Positions 1-7,749 of a stretch of DNA of 22,426 bases are shown here, piece after piece. Each line of letters starts with the position of its first letter. The first letter of the stretch is position 1. Both the position numbers and the translations under genes were made by a program. The notes beneath the pieces are model-generated. The model searched no databases and was not told the DNA's origin. It saw only the letters and a program-made list of their open reading frames with translations. Source of the stretch: JBEATZ01 sp041178545 (lineage in GTDB: Bacteria; Planctomycetota; UBA1135; UBA2386); NCBI GenBank assembly GCA_041178545.1, contig JBEGVB010000001.1:1-22426 (forward strand). Reading direction: 5' to 3'.

Positions 1-752
1 ACGTAGGTCTCGCCCTCGCCGACGCGGGCGCTGGTGCGGATGGCCTTGAGCTCGGCCTCGTCGGCCCCCGGGTTCGCCAGCGCGCTGTCGGCCGTGGACG
101 CGGCGGCCTGGAAGGCATTGCGCGCGTCGTCGGCGCGGTTGGCGTCGAGCAGGGTCAGCGCCAGTTCCAGCTTGGCGCGGGCACCCCAGACCTGGCCCCA
201 GCCCTCGCGCACCGAACGGTCGTCGAGGTCCTTGAGCGACTGCTCTGCATCCGCGGGTTTGCCGGCAATCCGGCGGGAGCGGCCCAGCAGCAGCAGCGCC
301 TCGGGCGTGCGCCAGTGGTCGGGGACCTCCGCGAGCAGGGCCGAGAGGGCGTCGGCTGCAGCGGATGCGGAAGAGGCGTCACCACCGGCAGCGGACACCG
401 CAGCCTTGCACTGCAGGAAGCGAGCCTCTGCCTTCAGCACGGCGCGCTCGGTCTTGGAGCCAGCCTCGCCGAAGAGTTGTGCTGCGTTCGCGTACTCGCC
501 GCGGTCCATGGCGCCCATGGCGCTCACGAATGCGTCGGGCGGGCTGCTCCACTCAATGGCACTCACCATGTGGAAGGGCAGTTCCTGGGCATCCTTGCCC
601 TTGGTGAACTTGGCGCCAGCCAACGTGAGGCTGGTGACCTCGACACCGCGGAGGCGGGAGCCATCCGACTTGACGACGTTGTCGTTGACCTTCTGTGCGG
701 CGACCGGGAGGGCCAGGAGCACGGCGAACAGGAGCGCGGAGGGGGTGCGCAT
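1..752 (-). CDS. Secreted TPR-like protein, C-terminus cut by window edge
   Basis: About 250 residues are visible, starting at ATG 750-752 and running off the left edge without a stop. The N-terminus is a clear Sec signal peptide (MRTPSALLFAVLLALPVAAQ), so the product is exported. Residues about 21-70 form a small beta-rich segment (VKSDGSRLRGVEVTSLTLAG) of a kind seen before helical repeats in planctomycete exported proteins. From about residue 72 onward the sequence is Ala/Leu-rich helical pairs typical of degenerate TPRs (DRGEYANAAQLFGEAG; ALLLLGRSRRIAGKPADAE). It lies 65 nt downstream of another exported TPR protein on the same strand, so the two are probably co-transcribed. No clear Shine-Dalgarno sequence precedes the start. 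No catalytic motif is visible; a scaffold or partner-binding role is inferred. Confidence 0.75.
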   Translation of the reverse strand, partial: MRTPSALLFAVLLALPVAAQKVNDNVVKSDGSRLRGVEVTSLTLAGAKFTKGKDAQELPFHMVSAIEWSSPPDAFVSAMGAMDRGEYANAAQLFGEAGSKTERAVLKAEARFLQCKAAVSAAGGDASSASAAADALSALLAEVPDHWRTPEALLLLGRSRRIAGKPADAEQSLKDLDDRSVREGWGQVWGARAKLELALTLLDANRADDARNAFQAAASTADSALANPGADEAELKAIRTSARVGEGETY

Positions 753-817
753 GATCGTGGAGGAGGGGTTCGGGTTGCGAGGGTGTCGGTTCGGGAGGGG
801 AAGGGGCTGGACTCAGC

Positions 818-3703
818 TCACTGCACGGGGTTCAGCTTGAACCGGTCGAACAGGTCCAGTCCCTTGGCACCGAGCGACTTGAGGGTCTCGAAGTCGTCGG
901 TGGCGCGGGCGATCTTGTAGAGACTCTGCGCATAGCCCTTGTAGGTGGAGTTCTCGGCGCCGGCCTGAAGGGCGAACCAGTACGCCTCCCAGTGGAAGGA
1001 GTACCACTCGATCGAGTACTTGCCGATCGCTGGGCGCAGTGCCCAGGTCTTGTACTCGCCGAAGTACTTGTCGTAGGCCTCCTTCGGCTTGCCGAGCCCG
1101 GGCACCTTGATCGGGCGGCCCGTGCTGTCGAACTCGAGCCAGCCGCCGAGCGCCATGCTGATGAGGCGCTTCAGCTCCCACTGGGTCGGGTTGGCCGCCT
1201 CGGCAGCCACCAGCATGTCGTAGGCCTGCTGGAACTGCTTCTGGCGCAGCATCGCCTCACCGATCTTGGGGCGCACGGCGAGGTCGACCAGTTCCTTGGT
1301 CTTCTTCTCCGTCTCGGCGCCGAACAGGTCGATGATGCGCTGGCTGACCTCGCCGACCTTGGCCCAGTCGCCGAGGTTCTCCAGTTGCTGCATGGTCACG
1401 ACCATGATGCCGACCTGCGGCTTGGCGGAGGCCTTGATGTACTCCTGACCGAGGGCGACGAGGCGCTGGCGCGCAGCGCGCAGTTCGTCGTTGATGGGAG
1501 CCAGGTCCTTGCTGGTCTTGCCGTCGGCAATCGCCTTCGCCTGCTCCTGCTCGATGCTCTTGACCTTGTTGTTGTAGGCGTCGAACACGACCGTGGCGAG
1601 GCGCGGCGACAGGGTGCCTGCCGCGTCCTTCTCGCGCAGCTGCAGGTAGGCTTCCTCGGCCTTGTCCAGTTCGCCGAGCTCGGCGTGGAGACGACCAAGG
1701 TTGTCGAGCGCATAGGCGATCAGCTGGTCGCCGTCGCCCTGGTGGTTCGTGACGAAGGCGCGCAGTGCGTCGACGGCAGCCGGGTACCTGGTGAGGTCCT
1801 TCTTCAGGCCCGTCTTCTCGGCACCGGTCGCCTCGTCGTAGGAGATGGCTGCAGCACGGAATGCAGCCTCGGCCTGGGCGAGCTTGCGCACGGAGGCCTT
1901 GTCGGTGCGGCGCGTCTCCAGCACGGCCTCCTTCGACTCCAGCCACGTGCGGTAGGCGTCGAGGGCCTTCTTCGCACCCGCGTAGTCACCGGCGAGCTGC
2001 AGTGCCGTGGCCTGACGCACCATGGCGAGCTCGTGGTTGAGGAACTCGCTCGTGACCTGGGCGAACTCGGCAGCAGCCTCCGTGTACTTGCGCTCCTGCA
2101 TGCGCTGGCCGGCGAGCTTCCACCGCAACTTGTTGCCGCTGGCAGCACCACCGTACTTGCCCACGGTCTCGATGATCTCGTTGCGCAGGGCTTCGAATGC
2201 CGTGTCGTTCTTGGTGACCTGCGTCAGCGTGCCCATCGCGCGGTCGAGGTTGTCCGCAACCGTTTCCGCGTTGGCTGCCTCGGTGCCGAAGCGGACGAGT
2301 CCCTCCTTGAACGCGAGCACAGCCTCGAGGTAGCGCTCGGTCTGGAAGTAGGACTTGGCCATCAGGTCGTAGCTGTCGAGGCCGAACTGCTTCTGTTCCT
2401 CGGCATTCATCGCGGCCAGGGCCTTGCGGAAGCCCATGATCGCTGACTCGAAGTTCTTGTTCTGCTGTTCGCCCTTGGCGACCTCGAACAACAGGGCACC
2501 CGAGACGAGGCGCGTCTGCGCCGACAGGATGTCGCGGATGACGGCCTTGGCGCGCACGCCCACGTAGTCGGCGGGGTGGCGGTCGTTGATCTTGCGGGCG
2601 AGCTCCAGCGCCGCCTGCACCTTGGCCGGGTCACCGCTCTCGGCCATGGAGCGGCACTCGCTGAGCAGCGTCAGGTGGCCGAAGCGCGGGTCGGCCACGT
2701 CGAGGATGTCCTGACCCTTCTCGCCGAACTTCTCCATGTTCTTGCGGAAGGACTCGAAGGTCGCCTTGGCGCCCTCGACGTCACCTTCCTTGAACTGGAT
2801 CTCGGCTGCGTGGGAGTAGACCTCCTGCAGCATGTTGAAGAAGAATGCCTCGGTGTCGGCGTTGAAGCCGAGTTCCTCGGCCTGGTCGAGCGAGGTCTCG
2901 ATCTGCTTGATCGTGGAGGTGTAGCTGTCGATGGCGTCGCGCGTGGCGCCGCTCACCTCGTTGCACATGGCGATCTCGAAGAGGCCGCGCACGCCGAGCG
3001 CCGTCTCCTCGCCGTAGTCCAGCACCAGTTCCTCCAGGTCCGTGCGGGCGCGGTCCGTGAGGTAGCCTGCCTCGCCCTTGACGGCGCGGCCCTGTTCGCG
3101 CATCAGCACGCACTTGCGCAGCCATGCGAGGCCGTACTCGAGGTTCTTCTCGGGAGACTTGCGGCGCTCGGCCTCGATCCCCTGCATGAGCTTCTCACAC
3201 GCCTCGATGCCGGTGCGGAAGACGGAGCCTGCTTCCTCCTCCAGCTCCTTCACCTTGTCCGGCGACTCGCTGCGTGCGACCTCGAGCTCCTCGATGAGGA
3301 AGCGTCCGAACTCGGCCGAGGCGTCGGAGAGCGTCGAGCGAGCCTCCAGCTGCACCTTGGGGTCGGAGCTGCGTTCCAGCAAGGCCTTGGAGAGGTCGAT
3401 GGCCTCCTTGTAGAGCCGGCGCTGTTCGGCGCGGTCCGAGCGCGTCTGTGCGCCGTACAGCGACACCTCGACCGCGAGGCTCGCGATCGAGTCGAGGTCG
3501 CTGCCGCTCTTGTAGGTCTGCTCGAGGCGCTGCAGCTCGCCTTGTGCGAGGCTGATGAAGCGCATCTCGCGGGCGAGGCCGCGCACGAACGCAAGTTCGC
3601 GGTCGAGCTTGGCCTGTGCCCAGGCCGAGGGGGCCAGAGCGGAGCAGGCGAGGAGGGCGATCAGGGCGGGGAAGCGGCTCAGGTTCGATCGGCGACCGGT
3701 CAC
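818..3703 (-). CDS. Large secreted TPR-repeat protein (961 aa)
   Basis: The start is GTG 3701-3703, supported by GGAG seven bases upstream. The N-terminus is a signal peptide (LSRFPALIALLACSALAPSAWAQ). The rest is almost entirely alpha-helical repeats with TPR character throughout, for example FESAIMGFRKALAAM, YLEAVLAFKEGLVRFG, YTEAAAEFAQVTSEF and LDKAEEAYLQLREKD, with interspersed long charged helices. No enzyme motif is seen. It precedes a second exported TPR protein by 65 nt, suggesting a two-gene or longer unit that continues beyond the left edge. The 301-nt upstream gap holds a terminator-like hairpin and a weak promoter, so it is likely transcribed separately from the secretin gene. A periplasmic protein-binding scaffold is the most one can infer; the precise role is unknown. 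Confidence 0.85.
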   Translation of the reverse strand: MTGRRSNLSRFPALIALLACSALAPSAWAQAKLDRELAFVRGLAREMRFISLAQGELQRLEQTYKSGSDLDSIASLAVEVSLYGAQTRSDRAEQRRLYKEAIDLSKALLERSSDPKVQLEARSTLSDASAEFGRFLIEELEVARSESPDKVKELEEEAGSVFRTGIEACEKLMQGIEAERRKSPEKNLEYGLAWLRKCVLMREQGRAVKGEAGYLTDRARTDLEELVLDYGEETALGVRGLFEIAMCNEVSGATRDAIDSYTSTIKQIETSLDQAEELGFNADTEAFFFNMLQEVYSHAAEIQFKEGDVEGAKATFESFRKNMEKFGEKGQDILDVADPRFGHLTLLSECRSMAESGDPAKVQAALELARKINDRHPADYVGVRAKAVIRDILSAQTRLVSGALLFEVAKGEQQNKNFESAIMGFRKALAAMNAEEQKQFGLDSYDLMAKSYFQTERYLEAVLAFKEGLVRFGTEAANAETVADNLDRAMGTLTQVTKNDTAFEALRNEIIETVGKYGGAASGNKLRWKLAGQRMQERKYTEAAAEFAQVTSEFLNHELAMVRQATALQLAGDYAGAKKALDAYRTWLESKEAVLETRRTDKASVRKLAQAEAAFRAAAISYDEATGAEKTGLKKDLTRYPAAVDALRAFVTNHQGDGDQLIAYALDNLGRLHAELGELDKAEEAYLQLREKDAAGTLSPRLATVVFDAYNNKVKSIEQEQAKAIADGKTSKDLAPINDELRAARQRLVALGQEYIKASAKPQVGIMVVTMQQLENLGDWAKVGEVSQRIIDLFGAETEKKTKELVDLAVRPKIGEAMLRQKQFQQAYDMLVAAEAANPTQWELKRLISMALGGWLEFDSTGRPIKVPGLGKPKEAYDKYFGEYKTWALRPAIGKYSIEWYSFHWEAYWFALQAGAENSTYKGYAQSLYKIARATDDFETLKSLGAKGLDLFDRFKLNPVQ

Positions 3704-3710
3704 GGGCAGA

Positions 3711-3714
3711 CTCC
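3711..3714 (-). promoter_or_regulatory. Ribosome binding site deciding a GTG start
   Basis: GGAG on the minus strand lies 7 nt before GTG 3701-3703. It supports the GTG as the start of the 961-aa TPR protein and places the signal peptide exactly at the N-terminus. Confidence 0.55.
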
Positions 3715-3817
3715 GGGGTGCAACGAATCTCGGGACAGGAAGGGTGCGATGCTGCGTGGGTGAGGCGCAGTGCCGCGGCCGGGGGAGGGGCAGGGTCCGG
3801 CTGCGAGCAAGGAACGG

Positions 3818-3846
3818 AAGCTAGCGGTTGCGGTTCTCCCATTCCA
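3818..3846 (-). promoter_or_regulatory. Weak sigma70-like promoter candidate for the 961-aa TPR gene
   Basis: On the minus strand, TGGAAT (3846-3841) and TAGCTT (3823-3818) are separated by 17 nt. The -10 fits TANNNT, but the -35 matches TTGACA at only three positions. This would give a leader of about 108 nt before GTG 3703. Tentative. Confidence 0.3.
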
Positions 3847-3853
3847 GCCCAGC

Positions 3854-3888
3854 CGCGGCCCCGCCCTCGGGGTCGGGCGCGGGCCGCG
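3854..3888. repeat. Long GC-rich inverted repeat (13-bp stem with one bulge)
   Basis: CGCGGCCCCGCCC (3854-3866) pairs with GGGCG (3875-3879), a bulged C at 3880 and GGGCCGCG (3881-3888), leaving an 8-nt loop. It sits in the gap between the secretin stop and the TPR gene start, about 48 nt from a second large hairpin. No T-tract follows on either strand, so it is more likely an RNA structure, insulator or REP-like element than a classical terminator. Confidence 0.5.
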
Positions 3889-3936
3889 AGGTGTTTCGAC
3901 CACCGGCAGCTGCCTGCATGGGTGCCCTGGAAACCG

Positions 3937-3971
3937 AAGGGGCCGGCTGCGCGTCGCGCAGCCGGCCCCTT
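3937..3971 (-). terminator. Perfect 16-bp hairpin downstream of the secretin gene
   Basis: Positions 3937-3952 and 3956-3971 are exact reverse complements (AAGGGGCCGGCTGCGC and its complement) around a 3-nt loop. It begins 33 nt after the secretin stop codon (4005-4007) on the minus strand. After the stem the minus strand reads TTCGGTTTCC, only weakly T-rich, so release may rely on hairpin strength or Rho. Nothing else gene-like is seen in 3704-4004 beyond this hairpin, a second inverted repeat and a weak promoter. Confidence 0.7.
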
Positions 3972-4004
3972 ACGGGTGTGTCCACGCCCCAGCGGGCGCA
4001 GGGC

Positions 4005-6635
4005 TCACTTCGAGGTCAGGATGGTGCCGTCGGGCAGCGCCATGGCCTCGGGCTCGTGCTCATCCATCAGGATGATCTTGGCGCTGATGAGGATCAGCAC
4101 CTTGCGGTTCAGGACCGACGAGCCCTTGCGGCTGAAGAAGAAGGACACGAGGGGGATGTCGCTCAGGATCGGCACACCTGACTCCATGGCCTCGCGTTCC
4201 ATGACCTTCATGCCGCCCAGCATCATCGTGCCACCGTCCGGCATCGTGACCGTCGTACGGACACGCTGCAGCGTCACCTTGGGCAGCTGGATCGAGATCG
4301 GCTGACCGACGCCCAGCGTGGTGGTGAAGGTGGGGATGGGGAGCTGCAGCGACATCAGGGTCGGGCGCAGTTCCATCGTGATGAAGCGCAGGTCGGAGTC
4401 GACCACCGGGCGCACGTCGAGTGCGACACCGTCGCTCACCTGGCCGACGCGCGGGTTGGCCACGGCGGCGGCCTGGGCGATCTCCACCTCGAAGTCCTGG
4501 ATGTAGGAGATCTGGCGGAGCACGCTCATGTTGGCGCGCGTGTTGTTGTAGATCAGCAGGCGGGGAGCATCGATCTCCTCGCCGCGCTCTTCCTTCTGGA
4601 CGGCGCGCAGGATGATCTCCAGCTCGGCGTCGTTCAGGAAGGTGTACTGCATCGACAGGCCGCCCTGGTTGTCAGGACCGCCGTAGCGGCTGCCCAGCGT
4701 CTGGTCGTACAGGTTCTCGACGCGACCCATGTAGTCGCCGTCGCCACCGTCGTCGAAGAAGAAGCCCGGCTCGGTGCCGGTGCCGATCGAACCCGGGTCC
4801 GCCGGGTTGAGCAGCTGGCCTTGGCCGAAGTCGTCGAAGCCGGCGTTCGGACGGGTCTCGAGGCCGCGGCCGGGCACGCCGTTGGCGGCCTGGTTGCCGA
4901 GGCCGCGCAGGTCCACGCCCACGTCCTCGAGGAAGCTGTCCTCGACGCGCAGGAAGCGCGACTCCACGTCGATCTGGATGCCCACGTGACGGCGCAGGTC
5001 CCTGAGGAGCTTGGCCACCTTCTCGTGGGTGTCCGTGTCGGCGTTCACGAAGAGCACGCCGGCCTGGTAGTTGATGGTGAAGGGCTGGCCGTCCCACTTG
5101 CCGGTGGCCACCGTGTTCTGGATCAGCTCACGCAGGCGGCCGTCGTCGACCACCGAAGGTGCCGGATCCTCTTCCTCGCCACCGAACAGGCCCTCGTCGG
5201 AGCCGGGGGCGGTGAGCTTGAGGTCCGGGCCCGGGCGACCGCGCACGCCCTGGACCAGGTCGCTGACCTGGTAGGGCTTGAGGTACATGGCGCCCACGGC
5301 GTTCTCGGGCGACACGAGGTGCACGATGCCGTCGCGGATCTTGTAGGCGACGCCGGTCTGGGTCTGGATGACCTTGAGGGCGTTCGTCACCGACATGCGG
5401 GGCAGCTTGAAGTCGGTCAGCGTCGTGTTGGCGCTGTCCATGCCGGTCTTGACCTCCGGCGTGACGAAGAACGTCGCACCGGTGACCTGGGCGTAGTACG
5501 CGGCCCACGAGTCGACGTCTGCGCTGGCGAAGTTGTGCTCCAGCACCGACTCGTCCAGCTTCTTCTGGATCGCGCGGGTCTCCGGGCTCTCCAGGTCCTC
5601 GGCGGGGGTGTAGCTGTTCGGCTTGCGCTGGGACACCTCGGCCCAGCGGGTCGGGTCGAACTTCACGACCTCGGTCTGGGGCACGTCGCTCTGCTGCAGG
5701 TCGAGGAAGGTCTTGTTCCACTCCTGACGGAAGCGCTCGCGGTGCTGCTCGATGGCCGTCGTGCTGCGGGCGCGGTCGGCGAGGTCGCGCAGTGCGAGGC
5801 CGGTGGGGTTGGTGGGGTCCAGCAGCAGGGCCTGGTCGACGCGCTCGACGGCATCGGCGTAGGCGCCGTTCTGGAACTTGACGTTGGCGTCCTCGAGCAG
5901 GCGGGCCACGCGCAGTTCGCGCGCGACGTTCTGCTCCTCGTCCATCCGCTTCAGCTCCGACTCGGAGGCGGCCTTGGCGCGCTGCTCGCTCTCCACCTCG
6001 GCCATGGTCTTGGCGCGGGTGGCGTCCTTGTACATCTTCTCGGCCTTCAGCCGCAGCTCGTCATTCGGCTTGAAGTGCTGGGAGTAGTTGACGATGGCAA
6101 GGGCGCGCTCGAAGCGCTCGATGGCGCGGCCGAACTGGCCCTGCTCCATGTGGGCCTTGCCGAGCTCGAGTTCCTGGTTGACCACCGTGCGCTCGCGCTC
6201 CGCGGCGATGCGCTCGCGCAGCACGATGTCCTGGAACTTGTTGCCGACGGTGCTCACCGAGTCACCCAGCACCTCGTTGGCGCGGCGCAGGATGTCGCGC
6301 GCCTCGGCGTTGGTCTCGTCGAGCTCCAGGGCGAACGCGGCTTCGTTGCGCGCGTCCTCGAACAGGCGCAGTTCCATCGAACGGCGCGCGTTGGTCAGCG
6401 CCTGGGCAACGAGGCCGGCGCGGTCCGCCTTGGCGGGATCCTGGGGATCCTGCGCGGCGGCCGTGCTCGCGGCCGGCGTCGCAGAGTCCGTCGCAGTGGG
6501 CGCAGGGACGTCCGCGGCAGGGTAGTCCGACGACAGGCCGTTTGCGGAGTTCGAGGAAGTGCCGGAGCAAGCAGCGAATGCGACCAGGGAGGAGACGCAA
6601 AGGCTGCGCAAGCGCAGGGTCTTGACCATGTTCAT
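4005..6635 (-). CDS. TPR-secretin fusion lipoprotein (type II/III secretion secretin superfamily)
   Basis: The likely product is an outer-membrane channel-forming secretin of 876 aa. The start chosen is ATG 6633-6635 (a second ATG lies two codons later) because it places a signal peptide at the N-terminus (RLRSLCVSSLVAFAAC), with Cys23 as a possible lipid site; the lipobox FAAC is atypical. Residues about 60-300 are TPR and charged helical segments (FGRAIERFERALAIV; YADAVERVDQALLLDP). Residues about 370-570 resemble the N0/STN and N domains of secretins. The C-terminal part carries the secretin beta-domain, with a signature close to the canonical VPxLxxIPxxxxxF motif at about 820-835 (SGVPILSDIPLVSFFF) followed by LNRKVLILISAKII. 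No type II secretion ATPase, pilin or inner-membrane gene is next to it, so the machine it serves is unknown. It has its own predicted promoter and downstream hairpin. Confidence 0.85.
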   Translation of the reverse strand: MNMVKTLRLRSLCVSSLVAFAACSGTSSNSANGLSSDYPAADVPAPTATDSATPAASTAAAQDPQDPAKADRAGLVAQALTNARRSMELRLFEDARNEAAFALELDETNAEARDILRRANEVLGDSVSTVGNKFQDIVLRERIAAERERTVVNQELELGKAHMEQGQFGRAIERFERALAIVNYSQHFKPNDELRLKAEKMYKDATRAKTMAEVESEQRAKAASESELKRMDEEQNVARELRVARLLEDANVKFQNGAYADAVERVDQALLLDPTNPTGLALRDLADRARSTTAIEQHRERFRQEWNKTFLDLQQSDVPQTEVVKFDPTRWAEVSQRKPNSYTPAEDLESPETRAIQKKLDESVLEHNFASADVDSWAAYYAQVTGATFFVTPEVKTGMDSANTTLTDFKLPRMSVTNALKVIQTQTGVAYKIRDGIVHLVSPENAVGAMYLKPYQVSDLVQGVRGRPGPDLKLTAPGSDEGLFGGEEEDPAPSVVDDGRLRELIQNTVATGKWDGQPFTINYQAGVLFVNADTDTHEKVAKLLRDLRRHVGIQIDVESRFLRVEDSFLEDVGVDLRGLGNQAANGVPGRGLETRPNAGFDDFGQGQLLNPADPGSIGTGTEPGFFFDDGGDGDYMGRVENLYDQTLGSRYGGPDNQGGLSMQYTFLNDAELEIILRAVQKEERGEEIDAPRLLIYNNTRANMSVLRQISYIQDFEVEIAQAAAVANPRVGQVSDGVALDVRPVVDSDLRFITMELRPTLMSLQLPIPTFTTTLGVGQPISIQLPKVTLQRVRTTVTMPDGGTMMLGGMKVMEREAMESGVPILSDIPLVSFFFSRKGSSVLNRKVLILISAKIILMDEHEPEAMALPDGTILTSK

Positions 6636-6797
6636 GCTGGGGTGCCTGCAGGAAGGCAAACAGAGGGATGGGCGAGCTTCGGCGAGGGAATCGTCACGGG
6701 ACAGGAGCGAGAGAGAGCGTGGCGAGTCCCCCGCCCGACAACGGTCATCCGGAACGACCGCCGTCTGCCTGGCGGTGACCAGGCGGGGGGAGGCCGG

Positions 6798-6826
6798 ACG
6801 GTAGCGACGCCATGGGGGTCGGTCAA
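6798..6826 (-). promoter_or_regulatory. Sigma70-type promoter for the TPR-secretin gene
   Basis: On the minus strand, TTGACC (6826-6821) and TACCGT (6803-6798) are separated by exactly 17 nt. The predicted start near 6791 gives a leader of roughly 155 nt to ATG 6635. That leader contains a small hairpin (GCCTGG...CCAGGC) near its 5' end. The 247-nt stretch 6636-6882 otherwise contains no gene I can support. Confidence 0.55.
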
Positions 6827-6833
6827 GGATTCG

Positions 6834-6853
6834 CGCCGCACGATGTTGCGGCG
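6834..6853 (-). terminator. Weak hairpin after the uracil-DNA glycosylase gene
   Basis: CGCCGCA and TGCGGCG form a 7-bp stem with a 6-nt loop about 30 nt past the glycosylase stop. No T-tract follows, so it is at most a weak or Rho-assisted terminator. Confidence 0.25.
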
Positions 6854-6882
6854 GTTTCGGCGGTTGCAACGGCGGGCTGGGG

Positions 6883-7749
6883 TCAGCCCGGCGCGACCGG
6901 CGTCGGGCGCTCGGGCCTGCCGAGCATCCGGTTGACCCGCTTCACGTCCTCCCAGGTCTCGGCCTTGAGCGAGGGGTCCCGCAGCAGCGCTGCCGGGTGG
7001 TAGGTCACGACCACCGGGATGCCTTCGAAGTCCAGGTCCAGTCCCCGGAGTTGGCGGAGGCTGTCGGTCCGGCCGAGCAGGTTGTGGGCCGCGACCCGGC
7101 CGAGGGCGACGACCACCCGCGGGCCGATGGCGCGGATCTGGTCCGTCAGGTAGGGCAGGCACGCGGCCACCTCGTCTGGTTGCGGGTCGCGGTTGCCCGG
7201 GGGGCGGCACTTGTTGACGTTGGCGATGTACACGTCTTCCCGTCGCAAACCCATGGCTGCATTGAGGATGCGTTCGAGTAGCTGGCCTGCCGGGCCGACG
7301 AAGGGCCGGCCGGTCTGGTCCTCGTTGGCACCGGGGGCCTCACCGACGAAGAGCACTTCTGCCGCCGGGTTGCCCTCGCCGAACACCGCGTTGCGCCGCT
7401 GCTCGTGCAGCCGGCACTTGGTGCAGTCGAGGACTTCGGTGCGGAGTGCCGCGAGCCTGCCGACGCAGGTCGCATCCGCAGCGGGGGAGGGACCGGGACC
7501 CGCGGCTGCAGCCGTCGTTGTCGAGGCCGCGGGTGCCGGTCGTGCCACGGCGGGTGCGGCTCTCGGCGCGACCCGGGCCGGCTCTGCCGGCACGACGACC
7601 TCATCCAGCGGTTGGTCGGTGCCAACAACTGCAACCGTTGTCCGCTCCTCGGCACGCCCATGTGGCAGCAGCAGCTCCGGGCCGTAGGCGCGCAGCGCCG
7701 CCTGCAGGTGCGCCAGTACGGAGTCCCTTGGGTGCATGGGCTGCGTCAC
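6883..7749 (-). CDS. Family 4 uracil-DNA glycosylase (4Fe-4S)
   Basis: The enzyme removes uracil from DNA as the first step of base excision repair. The product is 288 aa from GTG 7747-7749. This start overlaps the upstream stop as GTGA and has AGGAG seven bases before it, making it better than ATG 7737. An Ala/Pro-rich linker (about 50-95) precedes the catalytic domain. Four cysteines fit the family 4 iron-sulfur cluster: C109, C112, C181 and C197. Motif A is GEAPGANEDQTGRPFVGPAG (137-156), and the late histidine motif is TYHPAALLRDP. NKCRPPGNRDP is the usual segment around the third Cys. Translational coupling to the upstream JmjC/cupin-like gene implies a shared transcript. The long N-terminal linker is common in bacterial homologues annotated as SPO1 DNA polymerase-related. 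Confidence 0.93.
   Translation of the reverse strand: MTQPMHPRDSVLAHLQAALRAYGPELLLPHGRAEERTTVAVVGTDQPLDEVVVPAEPARVAPRAAPAVARPAPAASTTTAAAAGPGPSPAADATCVGRLAALRTEVLDCTKCRLHEQRRNAVFGEGNPAAEVLFVGEAPGANEDQTGRPFVGPAGQLLERILNAAMGLRREDVYIANVNKCRPPGNRDPQPDEVAACLPYLTDQIRAIGPRVVVALGRVAAHNLLGRTDSLRQLRGLDLDFEGIPVVVTYHPAALLRDPSLKAETWEDVKRVNRMLGRPERPTPVAPG

Noticed and set aside
992..2446. Long plus-strand frame opposite the 961-aa TPR gene
   Set aside because: No start signal or motif, and it mirrors the codon bias of the real minus-strand gene.
6636..6869. N-terminal extension of the secretin frame
   Set aside because: The extra 78 residues are Arg/Pro-rich and would bury the signal peptide; the predicted promoter also lies inside it.
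4821..6935. Open frame of about 700 codons opposite the secretin gene
   Set aside because: Low-complexity Val/Leu/Gly/Arg composition typical of antisense shadows; the secretin on the other strand has a signal peptide and domain signature.
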